Of a stretch of DNA of 64,000 nucleotides, positions 42,901-53,334 are shown in pieces. The position numbers and the translations under genes are program-made. Below the pieces are notes generated by a model that saw nothing but the letters and a program-made list of their open reading frames with translations, searched no databases and was not told where the DNA came from. Position 1 is the first letter of the stretch. Each line of letters starts with the position of its first letter. Source of the DNA: Cardinalis cardinalis (Eukaryota; Chordata; Aves; Passeriformes; Cardinalidae); NCBI GenBank assembly GCA_014549065.1, contig JACDOX010000016.1, forward strand, positions 1,691,074-1,755,073, read 5' to 3'.

Positions 42901-44885
42901 TTGTATTGTTAAGAAAGCGTTTGTATTTTATGTGAGATCTACCCAAGTGTATGTATAAACCAGTAAATTTATATAGTTTTGTACCCATAGTGCAGCTCTG
43001 GGATGCCCACAGCTCTGGAATCACTGCAGAGTTCCACTGACATCAAACAGACACAGAACTGCACTTGGTCTGTGCTCTCCCTGCAGTNGTTTGAAACAGT
43101 AACAGCTTTACCACACAAATCAACAAGAGTNTAAAGCAAGATTATATTACTTTTCAAGTCAAAAATTACTTCTTTTTATTTCAATGATGGATAGATCTTG
43201 TACTTGCTGCTTTTTTTTTCACTAGAGTAACAGTGAATTTGACTCCATTGAAGTCTGTTCAGTCAGTCTGGATTTACANTGGTAAATTTTTGAGAAGAGT
43301 TTGTCCCTGAGCAACAGCATTCTTATTTTTGTTTTCCAACAGAGCATCAAACACAATACATAAGGATGAGTGAATTGAAATTGGAAATAAAACTAATAAT
43401 GACAAAACATATTAACAGAAAACTCTCAAGTTCCTCTGCATTCAGAAAAGCAGTGCACACTTATTATCAAAACATGAATAATTAATGCCTGGTTCTCGAG
43501 TTTTTCTTTAGAAAGAAATTATATGGAATATTGTATGTAGGCCTTTCTCAACTAATGCTGTGAGTTTGTTCCTAATGTTACATTTCAACTAAGAGTGAAA
43601 AAAATCTGTATCAAGTCCTGATTTTCCACTCCATATCCCATTCTGATTCACATTCACTGCCATTATAATGCATGTTAAACCCTGCACAACAGGGAATGTT
43701 TNATCTAAATGTAATTCTGTTCCTGCTCTTCTCCCTTGCCATGAAGATTTTTATGAGGCTTTGTAAACCATTTTCACTACAAAATATAAATTTGGAAATT
43801 AAACTACCTAAAGATATCTTTGCAACTTTCAGTTCTAAAACTAACCTAACCAAATGAAATGGTAGATGGATTGGTGCTTTTGCTTCTTCTAAGGACAAAT
43901 TAACTTTTCTTTCCTCTGAAAAATTGTTATTGAAAATGACTAATAAGAAGAGAGCAGAATNAAAGCAAATGCCCCTAACATTATATAATTGTTCTTCTAA
44001 GCACTTCTGGGTTGAAGAACTGAGAATCCAACTGAAAACTCAATTCTCCTTGTGGTAGTAATGGAAAAAAATCACTGACTTTGGAGGGATTATTTGCATA
44101 ACAGGGGGAAGGAAGATTTTGTTGGACAACAGAAGATGAGAAAAACTTTCTAAAATAGAAAAAAATTGTTGATATGGTTAGAAAACATTACTGCATAACT
44201 GCTTTACAGATTCTCTCTCATCCATATACAAATAATCCAAAAGAGAATATCACAGGCACTTAACAAAGTCTAGTTTCAGAAATACAATAGTACCAAACAA
44301 TTTTATTAATATTTCATACAAACTTTGAAGTCAACACTGACTAGTATTTTGATATTGATGAAGGCAAACAAAATTAATAAACAATAGGTTTCTGTGTTTT
44401 ACATTGGACTGGATGTCATAAGTAACTTCCTAAATTATAAACTAACCTAAAATAGTAATGATCAAAACAGGGTAAAGCCAATACATTTTGTTTTCTTTAC
44501 TTTATTTCAAAATAGAGTGATTATAAATACATTCTTGTTATATTTCCTTCCTAACTCTTTGGATGCAACCAAAAAAAAAGTCTCACTGTGCTCATTTCAT
44601 ACAATATCAACATACAAATCATGCAAAAGATATTATAGATATTATACCACCATCAAGTTCTGGATGTTTTTTTCTTGATTCTGAAACATTTGTTAACATT
44701 ATTCACAAGGCCATGCCTTTATAATTTATATCATCATTATGGCTTTAAAAAAAAAAGCATTTAAAAATATATTTATATACTAGATTGTTTCATTATTGTC
44801 AATCTTGAACACTAAATGCAAAACATAAATCACCTGTTCTTGTGTTCTTGCACCGCGGTATTTGCTTTCTGATAAAATTGCACAA
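36906..44885. other. Intergenic downstream of SLITRK4, no gene recognised
   Basis: AT-rich and apparently unique. It holds a cluster of four ambiguous bases at 37629-37638 and the homopurine tract at 41405. The part from 43962 to 44885 has no ambiguous base and could include downstream regulatory DNA or an even longer 3' UTR, but nothing in it is diagnostic. Confidence 0.5.
41405..41445. repeat. Homopurine tract (A/G)
   Basis: About 40 bases of only A and G on the plus strand, starting with an A-run. It is a simple low-complexity sequence with triplex-forming potential. Confidence 0.85.
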
Positions 44886-44922
44886 TTTTTTTTTTTTTTC
44901 AAGGAAACGAGTACACTTTATT
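44886..44922 (-). terminator. Candidate distal polyadenylation signal followed by an A-run
   Basis: On the minus strand AATAAA (44922-44917) is followed after 17 bases by 14 consecutive A (44899-44886). The signal spacing is right for mRNA 3'-end formation. A genomic A-run at that place also resembles the tail of a retroposed transcript, so the arrangement is ambiguous. Confidence 0.4.
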
Positions 44923-45434
44923 GATTTCATTTAAAAATGGAAACTTCTTTATAATACAATGGAGACAACAGATTATGCCAACACCTTCACTGATTTAGTT
45001 TATGTCTATGGGTCTCAACAGCCATTTTACAAGCATGGCCACTCAAACCAATATAATGAACAGACAGACCCGTTAAGCCACACCCAAGAGTCACCTTCTC
45101 AGAAAGACTGACCAGAGATTTGAATGGACATCACACTAAAACTGCTGTGCAGACACATACACCGTTTCCAAACATGGAGAAAATGAACTGACACTAAGGT
45201 TGCCATTCAAAGTAACAATTTCACAGAAAAATAGTGTTTTGCCAGCTTCTGCACTCTTCACTCACACTATTATGCCTACATATTGCACCATACATTGTAA
45301 AACACTTAGGGACAATTTCTACAGGAAGGTCCAGATTGTGCAACCTTTACTGATGCTGGTGAACCTACACTCAACTGCATAACCCCAGACGAGTCTCTGG
45401 GCTCTATGGATTATATACAATGGTTCTGAGCTGG

Positions 45435-45565
45435 CTTGTTTTGAAGTCAATGACAAAACTCTAGCTAAGCCCCACTCTTGGGCAGGTATCTAATTATTAT
45501 CTCATGAATAGTACCTCTGCACATGATTTAGGTTGAGGTGAAATGCTTCACTGGAATTGGGGCCT
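45435..45565. repeat. Possible ancient amniote palindromic element, degraded
   Basis: The core TTGAAGTCAATG (45441-45452) and an arm ending GAATTGGGGCC (about 45554-45564) resemble a palindromic interspersed family common in reptile and bird DNA, whose centre contains CATTGACTTCAATG and whose ends read GAATTGGGGCC. The resemblance is from memory and the copy is decayed. Confidence 0.3.
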
Positions 45566-46798
45566 CAGTGATCAGAAAACTCTGACCCAATGTAATGATA
45601 CAGCATAACGGTTCAGTTCTTTTGATCAGCAAACAGAAGACACCACTCCAAAAACCAAAAAAACTCAAAACAAATTTAAATAAAAACAAACCAAAACAAA
45701 ACCCCAGAAAGAACACCCCCAGAAAACCTCACAACACAAAATGAAACAAAAAAAACCCTCATTTTTTTTAGCTTAGGAAAGTATGATCATTTATCTCTGT
45801 TCTTTTGACTNAGGGCAGCAGAAGTCACAAGCACATCAGTTTTATCATCACTTAGAAGCATTTCCTTACTCGCAATTTTTNATATTTTTAGCACATTGCT
45901 CTCAGGAGGATCATACAGGACATGCCAGTGAGTGTGTCAGACACNTTCTGCTTTGGCAAACCCCAGTGAACTGGGACCCATCCTCGAGGCCACACAGCTC
46001 TGTGCAGAGCAGAGCAGGACCTGTCACCCTCAGCCTACNGAAGGAGCCAGCAGAGTCCACCTGGTCAGTGCACCATGGACACTCTTTAATTCACAGACAA
46101 TAAATAAACTCACATGTTCTCATCCAAACCTTAGCCATGCATTATTGCATCATTGGTCAACCAGGAGCTTTTNATGCCAGAACTGCATGTGTACGCAGTA
46201 TCCATGTCCTCAAAATCCCTATGACATTCTGAATCAAGTTAATTATTGTGCACGGATAGAGGCAGCTTTTTAAAGAAACTCAGCCATTAATTCATCTCTC
46301 NCAATTTTATTATCTGAATTCATGTATATACTATGCAGTATGGAGAAAAATAATAAAACCACCCTCTTTCTAAGCCAAAAGAGCATAAACAAATGTCTGA
46401 AAGTAGAGAAATGTTTTGTTTGCTTTCTCTTAAATAAAGAAGCAGTGCCTTTTTTTTTTTGGTCTATTTTGATAAAAATATACTGCAGGCTGTTTGCCAA
46501 GTATCATTCCAGAATAAAAATTTCAACTCAGTGTCACAAAGCCCTGAAATTAGAGGTTTATATTGGAAATAGCTGACACAGCCTTCTTCACAGTATTATT
46601 ATTGAGTCTTGCTCTAATTTTTGCTAGCTTCAAACTCATGAAAAACGTTCATGTTATATCCTACTATCTTAATTGACTAATGTATTGATTATAAAAGGTA
46701 AGGAGGGGTACAGGTTCTGAAAGCAAAGGAGATAAGAGGGACTTATCCAAAGCTCATTGAGTCAAAGAAAATTTGTTAATCTCATCACATAGATTTGC

Positions 46799-46984
46799 TC
46801 TAGGATGCTTTACCAATGTATCTCCATTCTCATGTCAAAGTACCATCTATCAGTGAGATACAATGGGGATTTTCCATTCTCCTACCTTTTTTCTAGGATG
46901 CCTTACCAATATACCTCTATTCTCATGTCAAAGTACCATCTATCAGTGAGATACAATAGCGATTTTCCATTCTCCTACCTTTTT
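46799..46984. repeat. 93-bp tandem duplication
   Basis: Two adjacent copies with a period of 93 bases (46799-46891 and 46892-46984), differing at only a few positions. Both share the strings TCATGTCAAAGTACCATC and TTTTCCATTCTCCTACC. The copies lie in the putative SLITRK4 3' UTR. High identity suggests a fairly recent duplication. The unit length is divisible by three, so a plus-strand frame runs through both copies, but it shows no sign of being a gene. Confidence 0.92.
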
Positions 46985-47397
46985 TCCTGGCTATTCAGAT
47001 TCAGCTTTCACAAAGGCAAGCTTTTACTCTCTAGTTGTGAGCTACACAGTCCTCTGAACTGAGACCACTATATCCATTTTGCACTGTGGTTTTGAACAGG
47101 ATTTGCCATATTGTTCACTGCTCTGATCAGGTTTTGCTGACTAAAAGCAGCCAGAGAGATAAGAACAGAAAACTCCTGCATGTATAATAAAAATATTCCC
47201 CTTAGCATAAATTCCTGTAAATGCTTGTGAAAAGTATTCAGATTAAGCTGTAGAGACCTGAAAAGCAAGAAAACTGATGGCAAGTAACAGCCTGGGACAC
47301 AATGCTAAAAAACTAATCAGTCTAATTTAAAATGCACCACTGGTAACAGATCTGAAATAAGGTAATATGCTAATCTCACGAGAATAGTACAGAACAA

Positions 47398-47437
47398 CTT
47401 TATTATTATTATCATTATTATTATTACCATTATTATC
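47398..47437. repeat. ATT trinucleotide microsatellite
   Basis: Interrupted (ATT)n with C substitutions, in the putative 3' UTR. On the minus strand it supplies AATAAT/AATAAA strings that could act as weak polyadenylation signals. Confidence 0.85.
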
Positions 47438-47827
47438 TGATCACTTAATTCTGGATGATGCTATACATTACATCCCCGGTTGCTGTTTGGTATATTGTTC
47501 TGGTTTTATTTATACTGAATGATTAATGCATTGTGATCAGGAAAACAAGTCAGGCATATTAAATACATATTAAGGAGTACATATTTTTTTCCTATGTAGT
47601 ATACAAAGTATTTCATAAATATGAATTATATTACAAAAATAATTTCTGCTACGCTCACACAGTAAGCACTTTGACAATTTTGGACAACCTGTTGGGGTTG
47701 CAAGAGTTTCACGTAACTGAGAAGGAACTCTAGTTTTAATTGGAGATGAGTCTTAGAACAGATTCTGCATAAATATCAAATATTTTCTTCAGATGTCACG
47801 AATACTGCAGAAGTCAGGTTGAACTAT

Positions 47828-47846
47828 TTTCTTTCTTTCTTTCTTT
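47828..47846. repeat. TTTC tetranucleotide microsatellite
   Basis: About four to five units of TTTC, a short homopyrimidine tract in the putative 3' UTR. Confidence 0.8.
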
Positions 47847-48500
47847 TAATTTTCTGTATAGACATGTATGCTTCAAGTGGTCAGATTTATTTCATAGGTA
47901 TGTAATGCATGGTATATTTTAAACACAATTTAACATTATAATTCCAGTGGTTTCAAGATGCAGCCCATAAATGTAACCAATTTACACATACTATTGAATG
48001 TTCTCTCTTTGCATGCTTGTTACTTTCCAGGTAAGCTTTAAACAGTGCCNTTAGAACACCGCAAATCAAAGGATTACTCCAGTTCCACCAACTTAAATCC
48101 ACGTGCAGGATGAAGGACCCAGCTGAAGTACAAATATCAGTACCAGGTTTCTTGTGTTTGTTCTAACAAATCACAAGGAGACGATGGTTTGCATTTGAGA
48201 TACAAAACATATATGCCTCTTGAGGTTAAATTCAGTGTAACGTGTATAAAGCATCCCTTTGGCAATAGAGTTTGCAGTATCCCTACAGGATTCCACAGGG
48301 CATGAGCTTTATGGAGTAANATCTATTAAGGAAATTCTCCTCTACTTGACAAATCATACGCAGCTACAGTTAATCAGACACCCTTGGATACACCTGCCTC
48401 TATGCCTATCAATATAATATAGTATTTGGAAGTTAAAAGTCAACAAAAGGCACTTTCATCGTTAAATAAATGTCCTCTGTAGGCAATAAGATTGTATGAC

Positions 48501-51014
48501 CTATATTTTATTCAAAGCTGTTTGTTCTTCAAGGACTTGTAGGTAGTCAGGTGAACCTTGAAGTTTAGCTTTTAGTTCAAAATATTCACTTTTTCTTTGT
48601 TCTACTACAATTTTACTATGATTACCACCTATTAGAGATTTCTTGGCTTTTTTGTCTTGCAGTTTCTCTGGGTAACGTATTTCAAAGCCACTGACCCCTA
48701 TGCTGTTGTATTCCTTTTTACTTTCAAGAAAATTTTGAATAAATACATTGGAATCCCTTCCAGGGAATAACTCATCCAGTTCATCGATTGTGCTAAGTCT
48801 TTTTCTGGAATCCACATGCAACAAATCTTTCTCCTTTTCATTCATATTTCTCAGAATGACTTTTTGCCCTGGTGGGTCAGCAAACGTGAAGCCTGTTTCA
48901 GACTCTTTCAAGCCACAGGTATGGCTTTTGCTCATCTGCTCAATGGTTTGAGGAATGAAGGCCTCTGCACCCAGTCCATCTTTTTTGTTTGACTTGTGAT
49001 CGTGCTTTCTTAGCTGCAGTTGCATAGAACTGCACTCTTGGTTTCCAATCCCTTCATGCTTTATGGTTGGTTTTTTGTTGCGCCGAAGCACAAAAACAAG
49101 AAGACAAAAAGCAACAAACACTGTTAAAATCAGCACAACCAATATGCTCAGGATTAGGATGGACAATGGAACTGGGCCACCAGGAGGACTCCGGACTGGT
49201 CCCGGGGGTGTTGTAAAAATAACAGCAGGCATGGGACTAGTGAACAGAGCAGATGGCTTGTTTAAAAGTTTAGGACAGAGAATCTCATTTTTCAGAGACT
49301 TAAGTTCTATGTTAGCAAACTGCACAGGTGTCTCACATTTCAATTCCTTCACCACAATACCGTCATTTAGCTTCTCAAGCCACAGTTTTAAAGCAACTAA
49401 ATCACAAGTGCAGTCCCACGGATTACCTTCCAAATCTATTTGTGTAAGAGACTTTAGCTGATCAAGAACACCACTTACAGGTAAATACATGAAGTGATTG
49501 TTCCTCAGATTCAGTCTAGCAAGTGGTGCACCAGCAAAAATATACGCTGGCAAGCTTCGCAGAAGATTGTTGTTCAGGTAGAGCAACTGCAAATTTGGCA
49601 TTAAGTCAAAGGTGCCTGCTAGGATTTCTTTGATAACATTGTATTCCAAATACAGATATTGCAAATTGTGGAGGCCAGCGAACATCTCTGGGCTCAGACG
49701 CTCTATCTGATTGCCATTGAGGTACAATCTCCGTAAATTTGTAAGGTTGCGGAAAACATCTCCTTTGATCATTGAAATCCGATTGCTGCCTAAATGTAGC
49801 AAATCCAGCCCCTCAAACTCAGCGAAATCTGTAGTATCCACATCCTTAATATAATTGCCATTTACATGCAGTTTCTTGGCATTTAAAGGCTTGGGTACGA
49901 GTTCAGCCATCGATTCTATATTTCTTTCTTGGCAATTTACGCTTAATCCCAAGTCTGAAGGATGAGTTTTGCAAACACAAGGGAGCGGACAAGGAGTTAA
50001 AGGAGGCACCCTGGTCTGGTAAGACACGATCTGACTGAGATTGCGACTGGACAGTGCCTTGCCTGCTACTATCCCCGAGATCTTCGAAGGATTTGTAGTC
50101 TTTGGTGCCTTTGTGACTAATCTGTGCACTGATGTTTGGGTGGTGTGGCCGTTGGGCGTGCTGTAGCCGGGCTCCAGCTGCGAGGGAGGCAGGATGCGCA
50201 CGTCAAAATCACTCCCTGTCCCCATGGAGCACAGCTCCTGCTTATTGGTCTCTTTCAGCAGCCTTCCATACAAGTCACTGGGTGTTTCACAGATAGCCTC
50301 TCCAATGTAAATGTTATAGGGCATGTTCTCCAGCCACGCTTTCAAAGGCAACAAATCACAAGTACAATTCCAGGGGTTGTCTTCCAGCTGCAGTTCAACA
50401 ATTCGCCCGATGTGTTCCAGAACTCCAATGTACGGCAGCTTCTGTATTCGATTCCCCCGTATATCCAGATGGGTTAGAGAAGCAAATCGAAAAATATTAT
50501 CGGGAAGGAATGAAATCAGATTGTCATTAAGTATCAGGACTTTCAGCTTGTGAAGCTTATTGAAGGCTCCCCGTTCAATAAACTTGATTAAATTGTAGTC
50601 AGCTTGGAGATACTCCAAGTTCTCTATGCCAAGGAAAGTGTCAGCCCGGAGAATCTTTAATTCNTTGTTGTTCAAGTGCAACTGTTTTAATGCACTAAGA
50701 CCCATAAAGGCCCCTCCCTCAATGTTCTGTAACTTGTTATTACCCAGTTGCAAGGACACTGCATGTGTAAAATTAAGAAAGGAATTTGGGTATAGAATAA
50801 TTAGCAGGTTGTTTTGAAAGTTGAGGTGGTAAAAATTAGACCATGGTGGCTTAAGCTGATTTGGTCTGTAGACTGCAACCTTCTCACAGTTGACATAAAG
50901 TACATTCTCAACTGACACACAGGAGCAAACATTGCAAATTTCCACAGATATATCAGCATCTGCAGTTGTAGAAGAAACTGGAGATGACAGAACCAGAAAG
51001 AGCCACAGAATCAT
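48501..51014 (-). CDS. SLITRK4: SLIT and NTRK-like protein 4, complete single-exon coding sequence
   Basis: Encodes an 837-residue type I membrane protein of the SLITRK family, neuronal adhesion proteins that act in neurite control and synapse formation, usually by binding presynaptic receptor phosphatases (family knowledge). The sequence shows a signal peptide (about 1-18), a first LRR block (about 25-262) opening with clustered cysteines C27/C30/C32 and closing with an NPWNCTCD LRRCT cap from 213, a linker, and a second block (about 342-580) with its own cysteine cap and NPWDCTCD from 531. A proline-rich stem leads to a membrane helix (616-643), an RRNKK stop-transfer and a tail of about 190 residues ending in tyrosines Y811 and Y824. 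Sequons are visible at N81, N216, N325 and N423. The ATG at 51014-51012 is chosen because it directly precedes the signal peptide, has A at -3, and gives the length I recall for human SLITRK4 (837). The frame stays open upstream but without another ATG. One ambiguous base falls in codon 117 (Asn/Lys, probably Asn). No frameshift or premature stop. Confidence 0.97.
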   Translation of the reverse strand: MILWLFLVLSSPVSSTTADADISVEICNVCSCVSVENVLYVNCEKVAVYRPNQLKPPWSNFYHLNFQNNLLIILYPNSFLNFTHAVSLQLGNNKLQNIEGGAFMGLSALKQLHLNNXELKILRADTFLGIENLEYLQADYNLIKFIERGAFNKLHKLKVLILNDNLISFLPDNIFRFASLTHLDIRGNRIQKLPYIGVLEHIGRIVELQLEDNPWNCTCDLLPLKAWLENMPYNIYIGEAICETPSDLYGRLLKETNKQELCSMGTGSDFDVRILPPSQLEPGYSTPNGHTTQTSVHRLVTKAPKTTNPSKISGIVAGKALSSRNLSQIVSYQTRVPPLTPCPLPCVCKTHPSDLGLSVNCQERNIESMAELVPKPLNAKKLHVNGNYIKDVDTTDFAEFEGLDLLHLGSNRISMIKGDVFRNLTNLRRLYLNGNQIERLSPEMFAGLHNLQYLYLEYNVIKEILAGTFDLMPNLQLLYLNNNLLRSLPAYIFAGAPLARLNLRNNHFMYLPVSGVLDQLKSLTQIDLEGNPWDCTCDLVALKLWLEKLNDGIVVKELKCETPVQFANIELKSLKNEILCPKLLNKPSALFTSPMPAVIFTTPPGPVRSPPGGPVPLSILILSILVVLILTVFVAFCLLVFVLRRNKKPTIKHEGIGNQECSSMQLQLRKHDHKSNKKDGLGAEAFIPQTIEQMSKSHTCGLKESETGFTFADPPGQKVILRNMNEKEKDLLHVDSRKRLSTIDELDELFPGRDSNVFIQNFLESKKEYNSIGVSGFEIRYPEKLQDKKAKKSLIGGNHSKIVVEQRKSEYFELKAKLQGSPDYLQVLEEQTALNKI

Positions 51015-51045
51015 CTTCTTATGATCAGCAAGCAACCTTAGGCTC

Positions 51046-51092
51046 CTGAACAAAGATAAAGAATCTAAAGAAGAAAGAAGGAAAGAAAAAGA
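51046..51092 (-). other. Splice acceptor and polypyrimidine tract before the SLITRK4 coding exon
   Basis: Read on the minus strand, a run of T and C about 25 bases long ends in TTTAG, which would start the exon at 51064. A second AG follows at TTCAG, which would start it at 51045. Either places the acceptor 30-50 bases before the ATG at 51014, so the whole protein lies in one exon with at least one upstream non-coding exon. This matches the usual SLITRK layout, where the open reading frame is in a single exon. The choice between the two AGs cannot be settled from sequence alone; the first has the better pyrimidine tract. Confidence 0.7.
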
Positions 51093-52130
51093 AAATGTTT
51101 TTCAGTTGACATTGCTCCAAAACGTCACTTGGGTTAGAAATGTTATACCACTGAGCTACTGTACCTGCCAAGTATTATAGATAAACTACAAGAACTGAAT
51201 TTAAAATAACATGAAAGACTTTAACAACCAAACAAATGCANGGGAGCTGGGATGATTTCAAACACAGAATGTAAATTTCTGTAGAGAAACACAAATAACT
51301 CTCAGGTCTGTCAAATGTATTTCTCTCTCTTGTACATGCCAAGCATGCATAACTAATAAAGTAAAATAACCAAAAGAGATTCCAATTTTATGCATATTTA
51401 CTCCTCTCAATTGTGCACTGCTCATGTTGCTGTGCATTTCAGGGATATTAAACACAAATGCTGATGTTATGCATGCCCAAACATCTGGGACGGGATAGCA
51501 CAATATAGAAAGGATGGAGATGCTGACACAAAAGGCAATGCCAATGCTCAGTATATGTATATAAAGCAACAGCACATACAGATGTATCACTCTGATAAAG
51601 ATATTCACTCAAGGGCTACACAGGCATGCACACACATTGTTTCTGTCACTTCTGATGTCTAGTTTAAATAAGTAGGTGATAAACTGACTGCAGAAATACA
51701 ACTATTCACAAAAGAAGATCAGCTCTGGGTGTCCAATGGAAGCACTCAGACATGGAAGAAGCATGCACAAGCACACAGCCCCATCCCCAGGAATAACAAT
51801 ACACTGACTTGCAGGGAAAAACAAAGTCACAATTTGCCACTCTGACACTACTGAAATCTGAGAACTATTTCTTCCCCCTAAAACATTATGTAATTTGCTC
51901 TTATTCCTGCATTGATAAAGAACCCTTTGCATATAGTCCAGCCAGCCATTTTTTACGCAGAAGAACTCGAGCCACAGCATTTCCTCTGAGTTATAAGGTA
52001 GAGGTTTTTTTCCCCCTTTTTTTAATAAATCAGTCAATAACCAATACATTGCACACACACACATTCCATCTTCCCATTACCCCCATTTCCCAACTTGTCC
52101 CTTTCATTTCCTGCTGTAGGAAGCCACTGA
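51093..52130 (-). other. Probable SLITRK4 5' intron
   Basis: This AT-rich stretch lies between the coding-exon acceptor and the CpG island. It has no supportable coding frame and no recognised repeat. It should be part of the intron that separates the non-coding 5' exon from the coding exon. The total intron would be about 1.8 to 2.8 kb, depending on which donor in the CpG island is used. Confidence 0.55.
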
Positions 52131-52871
52131 GTTGGCAGGAGAGAGCCAGAACGAAAAGTGGAGAAAGCAGGAGCCAGCTGGAGGGAGGAGAACCGGGCTG
52201 GAGGGAGACACAAGGGGAGGATGTGCCGGGGGTCCTGGAAGGGAGGGGAGAGGAGGGATGAGCAAAGACCGCAGGACAGAAGGACAAGAGGGAGGAAAAG
52301 CACAGAGGAGAGAAGGAAGGATGAGAGGAAAGGATGGCCGAAGGAANGGGTCAAGGAGGCCGCTTGCCGGGAGAAGGGAGAGCGGAGCAGCGGCTGCCGA
52401 TGCCCGCAGGCTGCCGACCCCGGCCGCGGCGAGCGCGCCCCCAGGGGCGGACCGGCGTCCCCGCGCCCCCGCCGCTCCGTCTCCCTCCCCCGGCAGGCGC
52501 CGTGCTCCCGTATCCCTGCCTCGCCCACGCTCGAGTCCCTCTTCTTCCTCAGCCCCGGGGCCCCGGCCGGTGCGGGGCGGGCGGGCTGCGGGCGCTGCGC
52601 GGGGCTGGCGGCGGGGCGGCGAGCCCGGCCAGCAGTGCCGGCACTACCGCAATTTTTTGCCGCATCCGGCTCNGCTGGTGCCGGCTCCCCTCTGCCGTGG
52701 GCGCCCCGTCGCCCTCTGGCTCCCGGCGGGGGAGGGCGGCAGGGGCACGGGCACATCCCGGCCGGGAGCGGGCAGAGCGCGGCGGAGCAGCCCCGCATCC
52801 CCTCCGCCGTCCCTTCGCAACAAGGCACGGCCGCGCTCCCCGCCGCTGAACGCACCAGCCCCCCCCGCCCC

Positions 52872-52882
52872 GGTACCTTTGC
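52872..52882 (-). other. Candidate 5' UTR splice donor (AAAG|GTACCG), proximal
   Basis: On the minus strand GCAAAG|GTACCG would end an exon at 52877 and give a 1.8-kb intron. The same AAAG|GTACCG string occurs again about 1 kb further upstream, ending at 53908. Confidence 0.3.
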
Positions 52883-52938
52883 AAAGTCCAGCCCGCAGCG
52901 GATCCACACACCCCCTTCCCCAGCCCCACTGCGCAGAT

Positions 52939-52989
52939 CCTGCCCCCCCGTCCCTCCCACACCNCCTGCCCCCCCGTCCCTCCCACACC
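52939..52989. repeat. Two perfect 25-bp GC-rich tandem copies separated by one ambiguous base
   Basis: A 25-bp unit starting CCTGCCCCCCCG occurs at 52939-52963 and again at 52965-52989, identical apart from the single 'n' between them. The minus strand carries runs of seven Gs and several GGG runs, so it could form a G-quadruplex in the 5' UTR or intron-1 region. It may also be a collapsed or expanded repeat in the assembly. Confidence 0.85.
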
Positions 52990-53325
52990 TCCGCCGGCTT
53001 TTCTGGGCCGCCCGGCCCCGGTGCCTCCGCTCGCCCGCTCTCCCGGGAAGGATGGGAGAGGGCAGCGCTGCGCCCGGTGCCGCTGGCCGGGGCTCCGGGA
53101 GGCGGCCGGCTGCGGGGAGAGGCGAGCGCGATGGCAGAGAGGCTCCGGCAGGAAGCCACTGTCGCCTCGTCGTGTGCACCCCCGCCTCCCCCCACCCCAC
53201 CCCTCGCCGTCTTTAAAACAGCACCGGTAATTCTTATAGCAATGAGAACAAAACCTTCGGAATAATTAAAAGAAATTAAAACGCCAACGTACGGGCGGCT
53301 CCGCCGTGCCCCCACCCCCGCCCGC

Positions 53326-53334
53326 ACTCACACG
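53326..53334 (-). other. Candidate 5' UTR splice donor (GTGAGT)
   Basis: On the minus strand the sequence reads CGT|GTGAGT, with the exon ending at 53332. It has the best match to the intron side of the donor consensus (GTGAGT) among the sites I noticed in the CpG island. It would give an intron of about 2.3 kb to the coding exon. Confidence 0.4.

Larger units (their letters stand above)
44900..48500 (-). other. Putative SLITRK4 3' UTR
   Basis: After the TAG stop at 48503-48501 there is no further coding frame on the minus strand. The first well-spaced polyadenylation arrangement I see is AATAAA at 44922-44917 followed by an A-run. Other AATAAA strings occur nearer the stop, for example at about 47397-47402 in the ATT repeat and at about 47886, so shorter 3' UTRs are equally possible. 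Contents include a 93-bp tandem duplication, an ATT repeat, an A-rich patch (plus strand about 45650-45770) and a possible ancient palindromic element. The extent is inferred only. Confidence 0.4.

Noticed and set aside
46805..47062. Plus-strand frame with an internal 31-residue repeat
   Set aside because: The repeat is just the translated 93-bp DNA duplication. No start context, domain or conservation supports a protein.
51015..51053. Thirteen extra in-frame codons upstream of the SLITRK4 ATG, starting at TTG
   Set aside because: A TTG start is not expected for this gene. The segment spans a candidate splice acceptor, and the ATG at 51014 leads directly into the signal peptide.
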